Source: Desulfobulbus sp. Tol-SR | Lineage (GTDB): Bacteria; Desulfobacterota; Desulfobulbia; Desulfobulbales; Desulfocapsaceae | DNA: 64,000 bases | Assembly: GCA_000769715.1 (NCBI GenBank) | Contig: JROS01000032.1 | Span: 1-64,000, forward strand | Direction of reading: 5' to 3' | Part shown: positions 8,901-20,430 of the stretch, one piece after another | Layout of the letters: each line of letters starts with the position of its first letter | How positions within the stretch are numbered: the stretch's first letter is position 1 | Position numbers and translations under genes: made by a program | Notes under the pieces: model-generated | Databases searched by the model: none | Told to the model about the DNA's origin: nothing | What the model saw: the letters and a program-made list of their open reading frames with translations, nothing else

Positions 8901-10058
8901 ATGAAGATTCACGAATACCAGGCGAAAGAGTTATTCCGGAAGTACAGTGTGCCTGTCCCTGAGGGAAGTGTCTGTGAGACTGTCGCAGAGGTGGTGCAGC
9001 TTGCCGGGACCATGGGATTCCCGGTCGCGGTCAAGGCCCAGATCCATGCCGGCGGCCGCGGTAAAGGCGGCGGCGTCAAGGTTGCCAAATCGGCGGAGGA
9101 GGCCGAGACAGCCGCCGGAGCCATTATCGGCATGCAGCTGGTCACCAAACAGACCGGGCCGGAAGGGCGATTGGTCAGGAAGGTATTGGTGGAGAAGGGC
9201 GTCCGGATCAAAAAAGAACTCTACCTCTCGATCATCCCCAACCGTGAGACCGCGAGCATCACCATCATCGCCAGTCAGGATGGCGGGATGGATATCGAGG
9301 AGGTGGCCGAAAAGACACCGGAGAGGATCATCAAGGTGTCCGTCAACCCTCTCGTCGGCATCCAGGGCTTTCATCTCCGCCAGGTCTGCTTCGGTCTCGA
9401 GCTCGAACCGGCGCTGATGAAGACCGCCTCGGCCGTGCTGAAAAATCTGTACCGGCTGTTTGTCGATTACGATTGTTCGCTGGTCGAGATCAATCCGTTG
9501 ATCATCACCGAGGACAATGCGATCCTGGCCCTCGATGCGAAGATGGATATCGACTCGAACTCCCTGTTTCGCCACCCCGATGTCGTCGCCATGCACGACC
9601 CCTTCGAGGACGACCCGGCCGAGGCCGAGGCGGCGAAGTTCAATCTGAACTACATCAAGCTCGACGGCAACGTCGGCAATATGGTCAACGGTGCAGGCCT
9701 GGCGATGGCGACGATGGACATCATCAAGCAGGCCGGCGCCTCTCCCGCCAACTTCCTCGATGTCGGCGGTGGAGCCAACGCCGAGATGGTGGAGAACGGG
9801 TTCCGCATCATCCTCGGCGATCCCAATGTGAAGGGCATCCTGATCAACATCTTCGGTGGCATCCTCCGTTGTGACGTGCTCGCCCAGGGCGTGGTCCAGG
9901 CGGCGCAGCATGTCAACCTCAGCGTCCCGGTGGTCGTCCGCATGGAAGGGACCAATGTCGGTGAAGGACGTCGCATCCTGGCCGAATCGGGAATGAAGCT
10001 GATCAATGCGACCGATCTGGCCGATGCCGCCAGGAAGGTGGCGGAGATAGTTGCCTGA
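8901..10058 (+). CDS. sucC: Succinyl-CoA synthetase (ADP-forming) beta subunit
   Basis: A 385-residue beta subunit that, with SucD, interconverts succinyl-CoA and succinate with substrate-level phosphorylation. The N-terminal ATP-grasp domain begins [12 protein letters not shown] and has the glycine-rich [10 protein letters not shown] near 50. The C-terminal ligase domain shows [11 protein letters not shown] and the [10 protein letters not shown] segment. Length equals that of characterised beta subunits (about 388). GAGGAA precedes ATG 8901. In this context the enzyme links the methylmalonyl-CoA branch (succinyl-CoA) to the succinate/fumarate branch of propionate metabolism. sucD follows after 131 bp. 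Confidence 0.96.
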   Translation: MKIHEYQAKELFRKYSVPVPEGSVCETVAEVVQLAGTMGFPVAVKAQIHAGGRGKGGGVKVAKSAEEAETAAGAIIGMQLVTKQTGPEGRLVRKVLVEKGVRIKKELYLSIIPNRETASITIIASQDGGMDIEEVAEKTPERIIKVSVNPLVGIQGFHLRQVCFGLELEPALMKTASAVLKNLYRLFVDYDCSLVEINPLIITEDNAILALDAKMDIDSNSLFRHPDVVAMHDPFEDDPAEAEAAKFNLNYIKLDGNVGNMVNGAGLAMATMDIIKQAGASPANFLDVGGGANAEMVENGFRIILGDPNVKGILINIFGGILRCDVLAQGVVQAAQHVNLSVPVVVRMEGTNVGEGRRILAESGMKLINATDLADAARKVAEIVA

Positions 10059-10189
10059 CGGGATCTCCACCCAACAAATTACCATGTTCGAGGCCGTGAA
10101 AACAGCGTTCAGCGTCCCGGTCCCGGTACAGTTTCCGGAATTGTCTGCATTCAAGGGAGCGGGAGCTCCATTACCACTAGAGGCATGAG

Positions 10190-11062
10190 ATGAGTATCCT
10201 CGTTAATTCTGAGACCCGTGTTCTTGTGCAGGGTATCACCGGCAAGGAAGGGCAGTTTCACGCCCGGCAGTGCATCGAATACGGGACCAGGGTTGTCGCC
10301 GGCGTGACTCCCGGCAAGGGCGGCCAGTTCATGGATTCAGTCCCGGTCTTCGATACGGTCAGAGCGGCACGGCAGCAGACCGGCGCCAACGCTTCGATGA
10401 TCCTGGTGCCTCCGCCGTTTGCCGCCGAAGCCATCCTCGAGGCGGCTGATGCCGGCATCGAACTGATTGTCTGCATCACCGAAGGAATCCCCGTTCTGGA
10501 CATGCTGCGGGTCAAAAATTATCTCGGCCAGACCACATCGCGGTTGATCGGACCGAACTGTCCCGGTATCATCACACCGGGCGAGTGCAAGATCGGCATC
10601 ATGCCTGGGGCGATCCACAAACCTGGAGGGCCGGTGGGGGTCGTTTCCCGGTCGGGAACCCTTACCTATGAAGTCGTTCACCAGCTTACTCAGGTCGGCC
10701 TCGGTCAGACCACCTGCATCGGCATCGGTGGTGACCCGGTGAACGGCACGGGATTCATCGATTGTCTCGAGCGCTTCAACGCCGATCCGGCAACGGAGGC
10801 GGTGGTCATGGTCGGCGAGATTGGCGGTAATGCCGAGGAGAAGGCTTCGGCCTGGATCAAGCAGAACATGAAGAAACCGGTGGTCGGCTTCATCGCCGGA
10901 CTCACAGCCCCGCCGGGCAGGCGGATGGGCCATGCCGGGGCCATCGTCAGCGGCGGCCAGGGTACCGCCGCGGCCAAAATCACTGCGATGGAAGAGAGTG
11001 GCCTCTATGTTTGCAAGGATCTCGGCAGCCTCGGCCGTCTCTGCAAAGAGGCGTTTTCCTGA
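10190..11062 (+). CDS. sucD: Succinyl-CoA synthetase alpha subunit
   Basis: A 290-residue alpha subunit with an N-terminal CoA-binding Rossmann domain ([12 protein letters not shown], then GVTPGKGG). The C-terminal domain holds the phosphohistidine site [17 protein letters not shown] near residue 245. SRSGTLTYE and the [10 protein letters not shown] loop are also present. Size and motifs are those of a complete, active subunit. It pairs with SucC just upstream and is followed after 116 bp by a carboxyltransferase gene, consistent with one long propionate operon. Confidence 0.96.
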   Translation: MSILVNSETRVLVQGITGKEGQFHARQCIEYGTRVVAGVTPGKGGQFMDSVPVFDTVRAARQQTGANASMILVPPPFAAEAILEAADAGIELIVCITEGIPVLDMLRVKNYLGQTTSRLIGPNCPGIITPGECKIGIMPGAIHKPGGPVGVVSRSGTLTYEVVHQLTQVGLGQTTCIGIGGDPVNGTGFIDCLERFNADPATEAVVMVGEIGGNAEEKASAWIKQNMKKPVVGFIAGLTAPPGRRMGHAGAIVSGGQGTAAAKITAMEESGLYVCKDLGSLGRLCKEAFS

Positions 11063-11178
11063 TCACGGATCGACCATCTATGAGGCAATGATGCAGGCCC
11101 TGGCGTGCCTTCCGGTTGCTTTGCCGGCCTGCATCCGATGACAGACAGCATTCCGATCGTTTAGGCCAAGGAGAGGAT

Positions 11179-12729
11179 ATGAATACGCAGAATCGGCTGG
11201 ATCACCTTGTCCGACTCAGGGAGCAGGCTCGCCTGGGCGGAGGTCAGGACAAGATCGACAAATTGCACAGCCAGGGGAAGATGACCGCCAGGGAGCGGAT
11301 CGAACTGCTGCTCGATCCTGGTACGTTTGAAGAATTCGATATGTTCAAGACGCACCGCTGCCGTGATTTCGGCATGGACGAGACGGTTTTTCCCGGTGAC
11401 GGTGTGGTCACCGGCCACGGTACTATCGATGGGCGGATCGTCTATGTCTTTGCCCAGGATTTCACCGTTCTCGGTGGCTCCCTGTCCGAAACCTTCGCTG
11501 AAAAGATCTGCAAGATCATGGATCTTGCGATGAAAAACGGCGCACCGGTCATCGGCCTCAACGACTCCGGCGGCGCCCGGATCCAGGAGGGCATCGAGAG
11601 TCTGGCCGGGTATACCGAGATTTTCCTGCGCAATGTCATGGCCTCGGGGGTGGTGCCGCAGATCTCGGCAATCTTCGGTCCTTGTGCCGGTGGAGCAGTC
11701 TATTCGCCGGCCTTGACCGATTTCGTAGTCATGGTGCAGAATAATTCCTACATGTTCCTGACCGGCCCCAAGGTTGTCAAATCGGTGACCCATGAGGATG
11801 TCACCGTTGAAGAACTCGGCGGGGCGGCGATGCACTCTTCGCGCAGCGGTGTCTCCGATTACGCCGCCACCTCGGGTGTCGATGCCATCAACTATATCAA
11901 AAAGATGGTTTCCTATCTGCCCCAGAACAACCTCGAGACGACACCTGTCCAGCCCTGCGACGATCCGCCGGGACGTGTCGCCGAGCACCTCAATACGATC
12001 ATCCCGGAGAATCCCAACGCCGCCTACAATATGAAGGAGATCATTCTTCATACCGTCGACGGCGGAGAATTTTTCGAGGTCAAGGAACTGTTCGCCCCGA
12101 ATCTGCTTGTCGGATTTGCCCGCTATAACGGCATCAGCGTCGGTATTGTGGCCAACCAGCCGGCCCATCTCTCCGGGGTCCTGGATATCGACTCTTCGGT
12201 AAAAGGCGCCAGATTTGTCCGCTTCTGCGACTGCTTCAACATTCCGATCGTCACCTTTGTCGATGTCCCTGGTTTTCTGCCGGGAACGGCTCAGGAATAT
12301 GGCGGGGTCATCCGCAACGGCGCCAAGATCCTCTACGCCTATGCCGAAGCGACGGTTCCGAAGATCACCGTCATTACCCGCAAGGCCTATGGCGGGGCCT
12401 ACTGCGTGATGTCTTCGAAGCATCTCCGCGGCGATATCAACTATGCCTGGCCCTCGGCCGAGATTGCGGTCATGGGGGCACGCGGGGCGGTCGAGGTGCT
12501 CTACGGCAGACAGGCGAGAAAGGCCGAAAATGCCGCCGAATTCCTGGCAGACAAGGAAAAGGAATATCGGGATACGGTTGCCAATCCCTATGTGGCGGCC
12601 CAGCGCGGCTATATCGATGACATTATCGAGCCCTCGGTGACGCGTTCGCGCATCATCAGGGCCCTTGGTCTCCTGCAGAACAAGCGGGACAGCAACCCGA
12701 TGAAGAAACACGGTAATATTCCATTATAG
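11179..12729 (+). CDS. Methylmalonyl-CoA carboxyltransferase 12S-type subunit (propionyl-CoA carboxylase beta family)
   Basis: A 516-residue biotin-dependent carboxyltransferase of the acyl-CoA carboxylase beta family. It has two crotonase-like halves, with the oxyanion signatures SGGARIQEG and [11 protein letters not shown] in the N half and [15 protein letters not shown] plus RKAYGGAY in the C half. It transfers carboxyl between methylmalonyl-CoA and enzyme-bound biotin. Because a 5S-biotin carrier fusion lies 700 bp downstream and no biotin carboxylase is present, the likely enzyme is transcarboxylase (methylmalonyl-CoA:pyruvate carboxyltransferase), moving CO2 between methylmalonyl-CoA and pyruvate without ATP. 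The start is ATG 11179, preceded by AAGGAGAGG. It is a paralogue of the mmdA-type gene at 22777-24324. Confidence 0.9.
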   Translation: MNTQNRLDHLVRLREQARLGGGQDKIDKLHSQGKMTARERIELLLDPGTFEEFDMFKTHRCRDFGMDETVFPGDGVVTGHGTIDGRIVYVFAQDFTVLGGSLSETFAEKICKIMDLAMKNGAPVIGLNDSGGARIQEGIESLAGYTEIFLRNVMASGVVPQISAIFGPCAGGAVYSPALTDFVVMVQNNSYMFLTGPKVVKSVTHEDVTVEELGGAAMHSSRSGVSDYAATSGVDAINYIKKMVSYLPQNNLETTPVQPCDDPPGRVAEHLNTIIPENPNAAYNMKEIILHTVDGGEFFEVKELFAPNLLVGFARYNGISVGIVANQPAHLSGVLDIDSSVKGARFVRFCDCFNIPIVTFVDVPGFLPGTAQEYGGVIRNGAKILYAYAEATVPKITVITRKAYGGAYCVMSSKHLRGDINYAWPSAEIAVMGARGAVEVLYGRQARKAENAAEFLADKEKEYRDTVANPYVAAQRGYIDDIIEPSVTRSRIIRALGLLQNKRDSNPMKKHGNIPL

Positions 12730-12785
12730 CCCGGGAAGAAGGCAATCCGGGAGTCGACCAATACTATTTTCATGGGAGAAGATTC

Positions 12786-13067
12786 ATGGCAGTCAAGATC
12801 TTCATCAAGCGCAAGGTAACTGGTAAAGAGAATATCGAACTGTCGTTGCTGCTCCAGAAACTTCGGGGGCTGACTCTGAACCAGCCGGGTTATATCTCCG
12901 GTGAGACCCTCAGAAGAATCGATCGAAACGACGAATGGATGGTGATCAGTACCTGGCGATCTATAGAGGATTGGAATAACTGGGTTAACAACGATCGACG
13001 GCGGGTTGTCCAGGCCGAGATCGATGCCCTGCTGGGTACCGAGACTGAATATGCCATCTACGAATAA
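12786..13067 (+). CDS. Small antibiotic biosynthesis monooxygenase (ABM)-fold protein
   Basis: A 93-residue protein whose pattern (MAVKIFIKRKV, LRGLTLNQPGYISGETLRR, EWMVISTWRSIEDWNNW) is that of the dimeric alpha-beta ABM superfamily. Such folds occur in quinol monooxygenases and heme-degrading enzymes, but also in many small proteins of unknown role. No catalytic residues of a known oxygenase can be assigned, and an oxygenase function is unlikely in an anaerobic carboxyltransferase operon. It lies between the 12S and 5S genes, so a structural or regulatory role in the transcarboxylase is possible but is inference. A start at ATG 12786 and length typical for the fold support a real gene. Confidence 0.75.
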   Translation: MAVKIFIKRKVTGKENIELSLLLQKLRGLTLNQPGYISGETLRRIDRNDEWMVISTWRSIEDWNNWVNNDRRRVVQAEIDALLGTETEYAIYE

Positions 13068-13178
13068 GTGAAGGTGAGGACGGAAACTGTAGGTCCGCCG
13101 TCCGTGATGCCGAAAAGAAACGATGGTGCGGGAGTCCGGACTGGCTGGTGATACCGGACCGAGGATAGAGGACTCGAC

Positions 13179-13388
13179 ATGGAAAAAAGGCAGAAGAAGA
13201 TGGCAGCGGCCCTGGCGGCCGTAAATGCGTACCTGCAGCAGGAGGAGGCCCTGGCGGCCACGCAGTCTTCTGTTCCGGTGCTCCGGCCGGCACAGTCGGT
13301 TGAGAGTGGCTGGGCGATGAGCGGCAGGATGGATATGATGACCATGCGCAGACTGATCCAGATGCGGGCCTTTGGGCGGATCGGCTAG
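13179..13388 (+). CDS. Small soluble carboxyltransferase-associated peptide (OadG/MmdD C-terminus-like)
   Basis: A 69-residue peptide without membrane segment or signal. It has an N-terminal alanine-rich helix (KKMAAALAAVNAYLQ) and a C-terminal W-x-x-SGR-x-D-x-M-x-x-R pattern. The same arrangement (SAALAMY followed by W-x-x-AG-x-x-D-Q-M-x-x-R) forms the C-terminal tail of the membrane MmdD protein at 22342-22758, where that tail binds the carboxyltransferase. This suggests a soluble tail-only homologue that helps assemble the 12S and 5S subunits. Position between those genes supports this. The relation is by eye and short, so function is inference; that it is a real gene is fairly likely from context. 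Confidence 0.6.
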   Translation: MEKRQKKMAAALAAVNAYLQQEEALAATQSSVPVLRPAQSVESGWAMSGRMDMMTMRRLIQMRAFGRIG

Positions 13389-13430
13389 TCTGCATGACGA
13401 ATGCACTATGATGCGAAAGGGAGATGCGCG

Positions 13431-15401
13431 ATGAGCGATAATGTACAGATGACTGCGTTGAGATATGAGAGCGATCGTCCCAGGGCCAAGAACCCTGTCA
13501 GGATCATGGATCTCTCCCTGCGGGATGGCCATCAGTCCCTGTTTGCCACCCGCGGCCGGACGGAGGATATGATCCCGGTCGCCGAGCTGATGGACGAGGT
13601 CGGCTTCTGGGCGATCGAGACGTGGGGCGGCGCCACCTTCGATACCATGCACCGCTTCCTCAACGAGGATCCGTGGGAGAGATTGCGGACGCTGAAGCGG
13701 TATATAAAGAAGACCCCCTTCTCGATGCTGCTGCGAGCTCAGAATCTCGTAGGCTACCGTAATTATGCCGATGACCTGGCCCTGGCCTTCGTCGAGCGGG
13801 CGGCGGAAAACGGCATGGACATCTTCAGGACCTTCGATGCCCTCAACGATTACCGTAACTTCGAGACGGTGGTCAAACAGATCAAGAAGAGCGGCAAGCA
13901 TTTTCAGGGCTGCATCTGCTATACCCTGACCGAACCGCGTCTCGGCGGTGATGTCTACAATCTCGATTACTATGTCAACAAGGCCAAGGCCCTGGAGGAG
14001 ATGGGGGCCGATTCGATCTGCGTCAAGGACATGGCCGGGCTGATGGCCCCCTATGACGCCTATCCGTTGATCAAGGCCCTGAAGGAGGCGGTCAAGGCGC
14101 CGATCCATCTCCACAGCCATTTCACCTCCGGCATGTCGCCGATGACCCATCTCAAGGCCATCGAGGCCGGCGTCGACATCATCGACACCTGCATGACGCC
14201 CTATGCCTATCGGACCTCCCATGCCGCGGTCGAACCGCTGGTCATGGCCCTGCTCGGCACCAGTCGCGACACCGGCTTCGACATCAAGAAACTCGCGGCG
14301 ATCAACGAGATCCTCGAGAAGCAGGTGATGCCGAAATACAAGCACCTGCTCGATGACTCGAAGGTCTCCATCATCGACATCAACGTCCTGCTGCACCAGA
14401 CCCCGGGCGGCATGCTGTCGAACCTGGTCAACCAGCTGCGGGAAATGGATGCCCTGGACAAGATCGACGAGGTCTATCGGGAACTGCCGCGCGTGCGTAA
14501 AGACCTGGGCCAGATCCCACTGGTCACCCCGACCAGCCAGATCGTCGGCGTACAGACGGTCAACAATGTCCTGCACGACACCCCGGATGAGCGGTATAAG
14601 ATGATCACCGGCCAGGTCAAGGATCTGTGCTACGGCCTGTACGGCAAGACAGCGGTCCCGATCGACCCCGAACTGCAGAAGAAGGCCCTGAAGGGGTACC
14701 CGCGGGGTGAAGAGCCGATTACCTGCCGTCCGGCCGAGGTCCTGGAGCCGGAGTTGGAAAAGGCCAGGGCCGAGGTCGGCGAACTGGCGGCCGATATCGA
14801 TGATGTCATCCTCTATGCTCAATTCCCGGTCACCGGACGCAAATTCCTTGAATGGAAGTACGGCCGCAGCGAGCCGCCGGCCAGCGTCAGGCCGATCACC
14901 CTCGAAGATGTGAAAAAGCGGGATGCGTTGGTGAAGAAGGCCCTGGCCGGGGAACTCGTCGAGAAAAAGGCCGACAGCCCGGTCAAGACAGCGAACCTGC
15001 GGACCTTTAATGTCTTTATCGACGGTGAATATTTCAACGTCGAGGTCGACCCGGTCGGCGGATCGGTGGTGGCAGTGCCGCCGGCTCAGGCCGCGGCGCC
15101 AACTCCGGTACCGGTTGCTGCTCCCGCGCCGGCACCCGCCCCGGCCGCAGCGGTCTCGTCCCCGGGCCAGCCGTCCGGCGCCGCCGCCGGTACCCACCTG
15201 CTGGCGCCGATGCCAGGGATGATCGTCAGGTATCTCAAGGGGATCGGAGAAAAAGTGAGTAAGGGGGAAACCATAGTCGTGCTTGAGGCGATGAAGATGG
15301 AAAACGCCCTGAACGCCCAATGTGATGGCGTCGTCAAATCGATTCCATTCAAGAGCGGTGATACCGTTGCCAAGGGGGCTTCGCTCTGCGTCATCGGTTA
15401 G
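13431..15401 (+). CDS. Transcarboxylase 5S subunit fused to biotin carrier (pyruvate carboxylase subunit B / OadA type)
   Basis: A 656-residue protein with an HMGL-like pyruvate carboxyltransferase barrel, then a PYC_OADA domain and a C-terminal biotinyl domain. The barrel begins LSLRDGHQSL near residue 26 and ends with the metal-binding HLHSHFTSG segment near 230. An alanine/proline-rich linker (about 550-590) leads to the biotin acceptor lysine in EAMKMEN near 625. The barrel moves CO2 between biotin and pyruvate/oxaloacetate. With the 12S gene upstream it reconstitutes a two-chain transcarboxylase in which Propionibacterium 5S and 1.3S functions are on one polypeptide. No biotin carboxylase gene is nearby, which argues against a pyruvate carboxylase. 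ATG 13431 follows AAAGGGAGA; an upstream ATG at 13401 lacks a good ribosome site. Confidence 0.9.
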   Translation: MSDNVQMTALRYESDRPRAKNPVRIMDLSLRDGHQSLFATRGRTEDMIPVAELMDEVGFWAIETWGGATFDTMHRFLNEDPWERLRTLKRYIKKTPFSMLLRAQNLVGYRNYADDLALAFVERAAENGMDIFRTFDALNDYRNFETVVKQIKKSGKHFQGCICYTLTEPRLGGDVYNLDYYVNKAKALEEMGADSICVKDMAGLMAPYDAYPLIKALKEAVKAPIHLHSHFTSGMSPMTHLKAIEAGVDIIDTCMTPYAYRTSHAAVEPLVMALLGTSRDTGFDIKKLAAINEILEKQVMPKYKHLLDDSKVSIIDINVLLHQTPGGMLSNLVNQLREMDALDKIDEVYRELPRVRKDLGQIPLVTPTSQIVGVQTVNNVLHDTPDERYKMITGQVKDLCYGLYGKTAVPIDPELQKKALKGYPRGEEPITCRPAEVLEPELEKARAEVGELAADIDDVILYAQFPVTGRKFLEWKYGRSEPPASVRPITLEDVKKRDALVKKALAGELVEKKADSPVKTANLRTFNVFIDGEYFNVEVDPVGGSVVAVPPAQAAAPTPVPVAAPAPAPAPAAAVSSPGQPSGAAAGTHLLAPMPGMIVRYLKGIGEKVSKGETIVVLEAMKMENALNAQCDGVVKSIPFKSGDTVAKGASLCVIG

Positions 15402-15409
15402 GTGATAAC

Positions 15410-15447
15410 CGTGGAGCCGTCTATCCTCCATGGAAGTCGGCTCCACG
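15410..15447 (+). terminator. Hairpin after the 5S-biotin carrier gene
   Basis: A perfect 10-bp stem (15410-15419 with 15438-15447) just after the stop at 15401, without a T run. It may weaken transcription into the carbonic anhydrase gene or protect the upstream mRNA end. Confidence 0.35.
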
Positions 15448-15469
15448 TAACCACTGAAGAGGGGATGAT

Positions 15470-15985
15470 ATGATAATCCGGGAATTGAACGGAAAGACTC
15501 CGCAATATGGCACCGGCTGCTATTTCGCCGAGACCGCGGTCATTGTCGGTGACGTGGTGATGGGGGATGAATGCAGTATCTGGTATAACGCCGTCATCCG
15601 TGGTGATGTGCATTACATCCGGATGGGTAACCGGGTCAATGTCCAGGACGGTGCCGTCATTCACTGTACCTATCAGAAATTCCCCACCACTATCGGCAAC
15701 AGGGTGTCGATCGGCCATAATGCCATCGTCCATGGCTGCACCGTCCATGACAATGTCCTGATCGGCATGGGAGCGATCGTCATGGATGACTGCGTGGTGG
15801 AGAGCCACACCATCATCGCCGCCGGGGCGGTCGTCACCCAGGGGACGAGAGTGGCTGCGGGGAGTATCTATGCCGGGGTGCCGGCACGGAAGGTCAAGGA
15901 CATCAGCGAGAAACTGATTTCGGGCGAGATCGAGAGAATTGCCGACAATTACGTCAAGTATTCAGGGTGGTACCAACCGAAATAA
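15470..15985 (+). CDS. Gamma-class carbonic anhydrase family protein
   Basis: A 171-residue left-handed beta-helix protein (hexapeptide repeats such as AVIVGDVVMGDECSIW and VSIGHNAIVHG). The zinc-site histidines are visible in AVIHCTY (one) and SIGHNAIVHG (two), the three positions used by gamma carbonic anhydrases. Members include true enzymes and inactive relatives. The CamH/YrdA-like short form lacks the acidic loop of archaeal Cam, so activity is not certain. Its place at the end of the transcarboxylase operon suggests CO2/bicarbonate balance for carboxylation chemistry. It converges with meaB, whose stop is 24 bp away. Confidence 0.88.
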   Translation: MIIRELNGKTPQYGTGCYFAETAVIVGDVVMGDECSIWYNAVIRGDVHYIRMGNRVNVQDGAVIHCTYQKFPTTIGNRVSIGHNAIVHGCTVHDNVLIGMGAIVMDDCVVESHTIIAAGAVVTQGTRVAAGSIYAGVPARKVKDISEKLISGEIERIADNYVKYSGWYQPK

Positions 15986-16009
15986 CCTGCACACCGGGTG
16001 CGGGACGGT

Positions 16010-17008
16010 TCATGCCTTCGTCCCGGTGCCATTGATTTTCCGCAGATAGTCGAGCAATCGGTCGGCGGCGGCTGTCGGCGACAGTTTTCCGGCCGCCACA
16101 TCTGTGCGAATGCCGGGCAACTGTGAACGTATCGCCGGATTGCCATAGAACCACTGCCGCAGACCTTCATCGAGGAGAAAGTCCATCCAGTCGAGCGACT
16201 GCTCTCTTCTCTTGGCTTCCAGCAGGTCGGCGGCGGTATGGGCGGCCCGGTGGTCGGCAATGGTTTGCCAGATTCCTTCCAAACCTGTCATTTCCAGAGA
16301 ACTGCAGGTCAGCACCGGCGGTGACCAGACCGGGTCGAAGCGCATCAGCAGGTGCAGGGCGGTCTGATAGTCCTTCTGGGCCATCTGCGCTCGGAGGATG
16401 TTGTCCCCGTCTGCCTTGTTGATGACGATGGCGTCGGCAACCTCGAGCACTCCCTTCTTTATACCCTGCAGTTCATCACCGGCCCCGGCGATCATCAGAA
16501 TCAGGAAAAAATCCACCATCGAGGCGACCGTCGTCTCCGACTGCCCCACCCCGACGGTCTCGACGATGATCACATCGTAACCCGCAGCCTCGCAGACCAG
16601 CATGGACTCGCGGGTCTTGCGGGCGACCCCGCCGAGGGTGCCCTGTGAAGGGGTCGGCCGAATGAAGGCCCTGTCGTTCACCGCCAGTTTTTCCATCCTG
16701 GTCTTGTCGCCCAGGATGCTGCCGCCGCTCCGGCTGCTGCTGGGATCGATGGCCAGCACCGCCACCCGGTGGCCGCGTTCGGTCAACATGGTGCCGAAGC
16801 CCTCGATGAAGGTGCTCTTGCCGGCCCCGGGCACCCCGGTGATGCCGATCCGGTTGGATTTGCCGGTATAGGGCAGGAGCCGGTCGATGACGACCCTGGC
16901 CATTTCCTGGTGTGCCGGCAGGCTGCTCTCGATCAGGGTAATCGTACGCGCCAGAACCAGTCGATTCTGGTTGAGGACTCCATCGATATAGTACTGGGCT
17001 TCCTTCAC
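16010..17008 (-). CDS. meaB: Methylmalonyl-CoA mutase-associated GTPase MeaB
   Basis: A 332-residue G3E P-loop GTPase (ArgK/MeaB) that gates adenosylcobalamin loading and protects methylmalonyl-CoA mutase from inactivation. Walker A GVPGAGKST lies near residue 60, the switch segment VAVLAIDPSSSRSGGSILGDKTRM follows, and ETVGVGQSE and INKAD are the later G motifs. The start codon is GTG 17008. It is the last gene of a leftward unit, 138 bp after the mutase gene it serves. Its 3' end converges with the carbonic anhydrase gene. Confidence 0.95.
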   Translation of the reverse strand: MKEAQYYIDGVLNQNRLVLARTITLIESSLPAHQEMARVVIDRLLPYTGKSNRIGITGVPGAGKSTFIEGFGTMLTERGHRVAVLAIDPSSSRSGGSILGDKTRMEKLAVNDRAFIRPTPSQGTLGGVARKTRESMLVCEAAGYDVIIVETVGVGQSETTVASMVDFFLILMIAGAGDELQGIKKGVLEVADAIVINKADGDNILRAQMAQKDYQTALHLLMRFDPVWSPPVLTCSSLEMTGLEGIWQTIADHRAAHTAADLLEAKRREQSLDWMDFLLDEGLRQWFYGNPAIRSQLPGIRTDVAAGKLSPTAAADRLLDYLRKINGTGTKA

Positions 17009-17146
17009 TGCGATATCTCTGAGGGGTTGGCGAATGGCAGTCGTTATCCGGCCGCGAAAGGACCAGCGTATATCGCCCTGCGGCCCGGCCTTGTGAAGGT
17101 CAATCGTCGGGCCGCAGGATGCGATGCGAGGTGACTGCGGTGAATC

Positions 17147-19288
<2,142 letters not shown>

Positions 19289-19339
19289 TCTCTGTCCTCC
19301 TGCTATGATGCGGTTGTTCTCTTAGGTTGATTCAATAGA

Positions 19340-19744
19340 TCAGGATCGTTCACACAGTTCGACCAGAACCCCCCCGGTCGCCTTGGGATGAAGGAAGGCT
19401 ATCTTGGCGCCGCCGGCTCCTTTCCTCGGTGCCTGGTCGATCAACTGGACTCCCTTGGCCTTCAGTTCGGCCAGCGCCTCCTCGATGTTTTCGACCCGGA
19501 AGGCGACATGCTGGAACCCGGTGCCCTTCTTCTCGATGAATTTTGCCACCGGCCCGTCAGGGGAAGTGGATTCGAGGAGTTCGACCTCGCTTTCCCCTAC
19601 CGGGAAAAATGCGGTGGTCACCTTCTGCTCGGCAACGGTTTCTGCGCCTTCGAAAGTGAGACCGAGGATGTCGGACCAGAACGATTTGCCCTCATTCATG
19701 TTGTTGACTGCGATACCGAGATGATCGATTTTCAGAATCTTCAT
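19340..19744 (-). CDS. mce: Methylmalonyl-CoA epimerase
   Basis: A 134-residue VOC-fold metalloenzyme that interconverts the (S) and (R) forms of methylmalonyl-CoA. The first betaalphabeta-betabetabeta module starts with ILKIDHLGIAV (metal-ligand His), and the second has GTGFQHVAFRVENIEEAL. The C-terminal GVLVELCE supplies the conserved glutamate ligand. The start at ATG 19744 gives the usual family length; the frame upstream to 19927 is not needed. It lies 62 bp after tetR and 51 bp before the mutase gene, in one leftward operon. Confidence 0.94.
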   Translation of the reverse strand: MKILKIDHLGIAVNNMNEGKSFWSDILGLTFEGAETVAEQKVTTAFFPVGESEVELLESTSPDGPVAKFIEKKGTGFQHVAFRVENIEEALAELKAKGVQLIDQAPRKGAGGAKIAFLHPKATGGVLVELCERS

Positions 19745-19806
19745 TTGCGTCTCCATTGGGAAGGATAAGGGGCTGAGCCTTGCGGCCATGCAGGTTCGAA
19801 GCTCAG

Positions 19807-20424
19807 TTACTCGGGATTTCTGGTTTGATTGGCAGAGGGACGGGGATTGGCCATGCCGCGCCACACCATCTCGAACATGGCGTTGGCCTGTTCGGACAGG
19901 CTTCCCTGCTGTCCGCGCAGAATCCACATGAAGAAACTGCGCTGAACGAATCCCATCAAGAAATCGAGAAGGGTGCCGGCCCGCACGTCAGGGTTCAGCA
20001 CACCCTCCTTCTGGCCCTGGCGCAGAACGCCTATCATCAGGTTCATCATCCGCTGCTGGCTGAAGGTCTCGTCGGCCATCCATGTTTTCATCGGCAGGGT
20101 CATGAAGACAATCTTGCCCAGCCCCTGGTGCCGTTCGTAGTAGTCGAGCTGCAGCCAGAAGACTTTGCGCAGTTTCTCCTTCAGATCCTCGATGCCCTGG
20201 AGGTGATCGACGATGCGATCGGTCAGCTTTCCCATCCAGACATCGACGAAAGCGAAGACCAGACGCTCCTTGCTGCCGTAGTGTTTGTAGATCGTAGTGA
20301 AGCTGACACCGGCGCGGCTGGCTATATCCCTTATGCTCGCCTTGTGGAAGTCGGAGTTGGAGAAAACCTCGAGAACCGCCATTTCAAGGCGTTTCTGGAT
20401 ATCGGGATTCAGTTCGTTTAACAT
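19807..20424 (-). CDS. TetR-family regulator, predicted repressor of the propionate regulon
   Basis: A 205-residue TetR-family protein. The N-terminal helix-turn-helix (KASIRDIASRAGVSFTTIYKHYGSKE without breaks in the consensus, about residues 28-53) is followed by a helical ligand-binding domain. The start ATG 20424 lies inside an operator-like palindrome (20418-20430), a clear sign of autoregulation. It heads the operon tetR-mce-scpA-meaB. The same palindrome precedes prpE and mmdA, so the effector is probably an acyl-CoA of the pathway (propionyl- or methylmalonyl-CoA), by analogy with TetR regulators that sense acyl-CoA. The effector is inference; the DNA pattern is visible. Confidence 0.9.
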   Translation of the reverse strand: MLNELNPDIQKRLEMAVLEVFSNSDFHKASIRDIASRAGVSFTTIYKHYGSKERLVFAFVDVWMGKLTDRIVDHLQGIEDLKEKLRKVFWLQLDYYERHQGLGKIVFMTLPMKTWMADETFSQQRMMNLMIGVLRQGQKEGVLNPDVRAGTLLDFLMGFVQRSFFMWILRGQQGSLSEQANAMFEMVWRGMANPRPSANQTRNPE

Positions 20425-20430
20425 TGTTAC
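20418..20430 (-). promoter_or_regulatory. TetR-type operator, tetR proximal site overlapping the start codon
   Basis: Read on the minus strand it is GTAACAATGTTAA, 12 of 13 matches to the palindrome. The ATG within it is the tetR start codon, so bound repressor would also block translation-coupled transcription at the gene start. Confidence 0.65.

Noticed and set aside
12609..15446. Very long leftward open frame (945 codons) opposite the ABM, small peptide and 5S genes
   Set aside because: It is the antisense shadow of well-conserved GC-rich genes; its product has no recognisable domain and is histidine/aspartate-rich as typical of such shadows.
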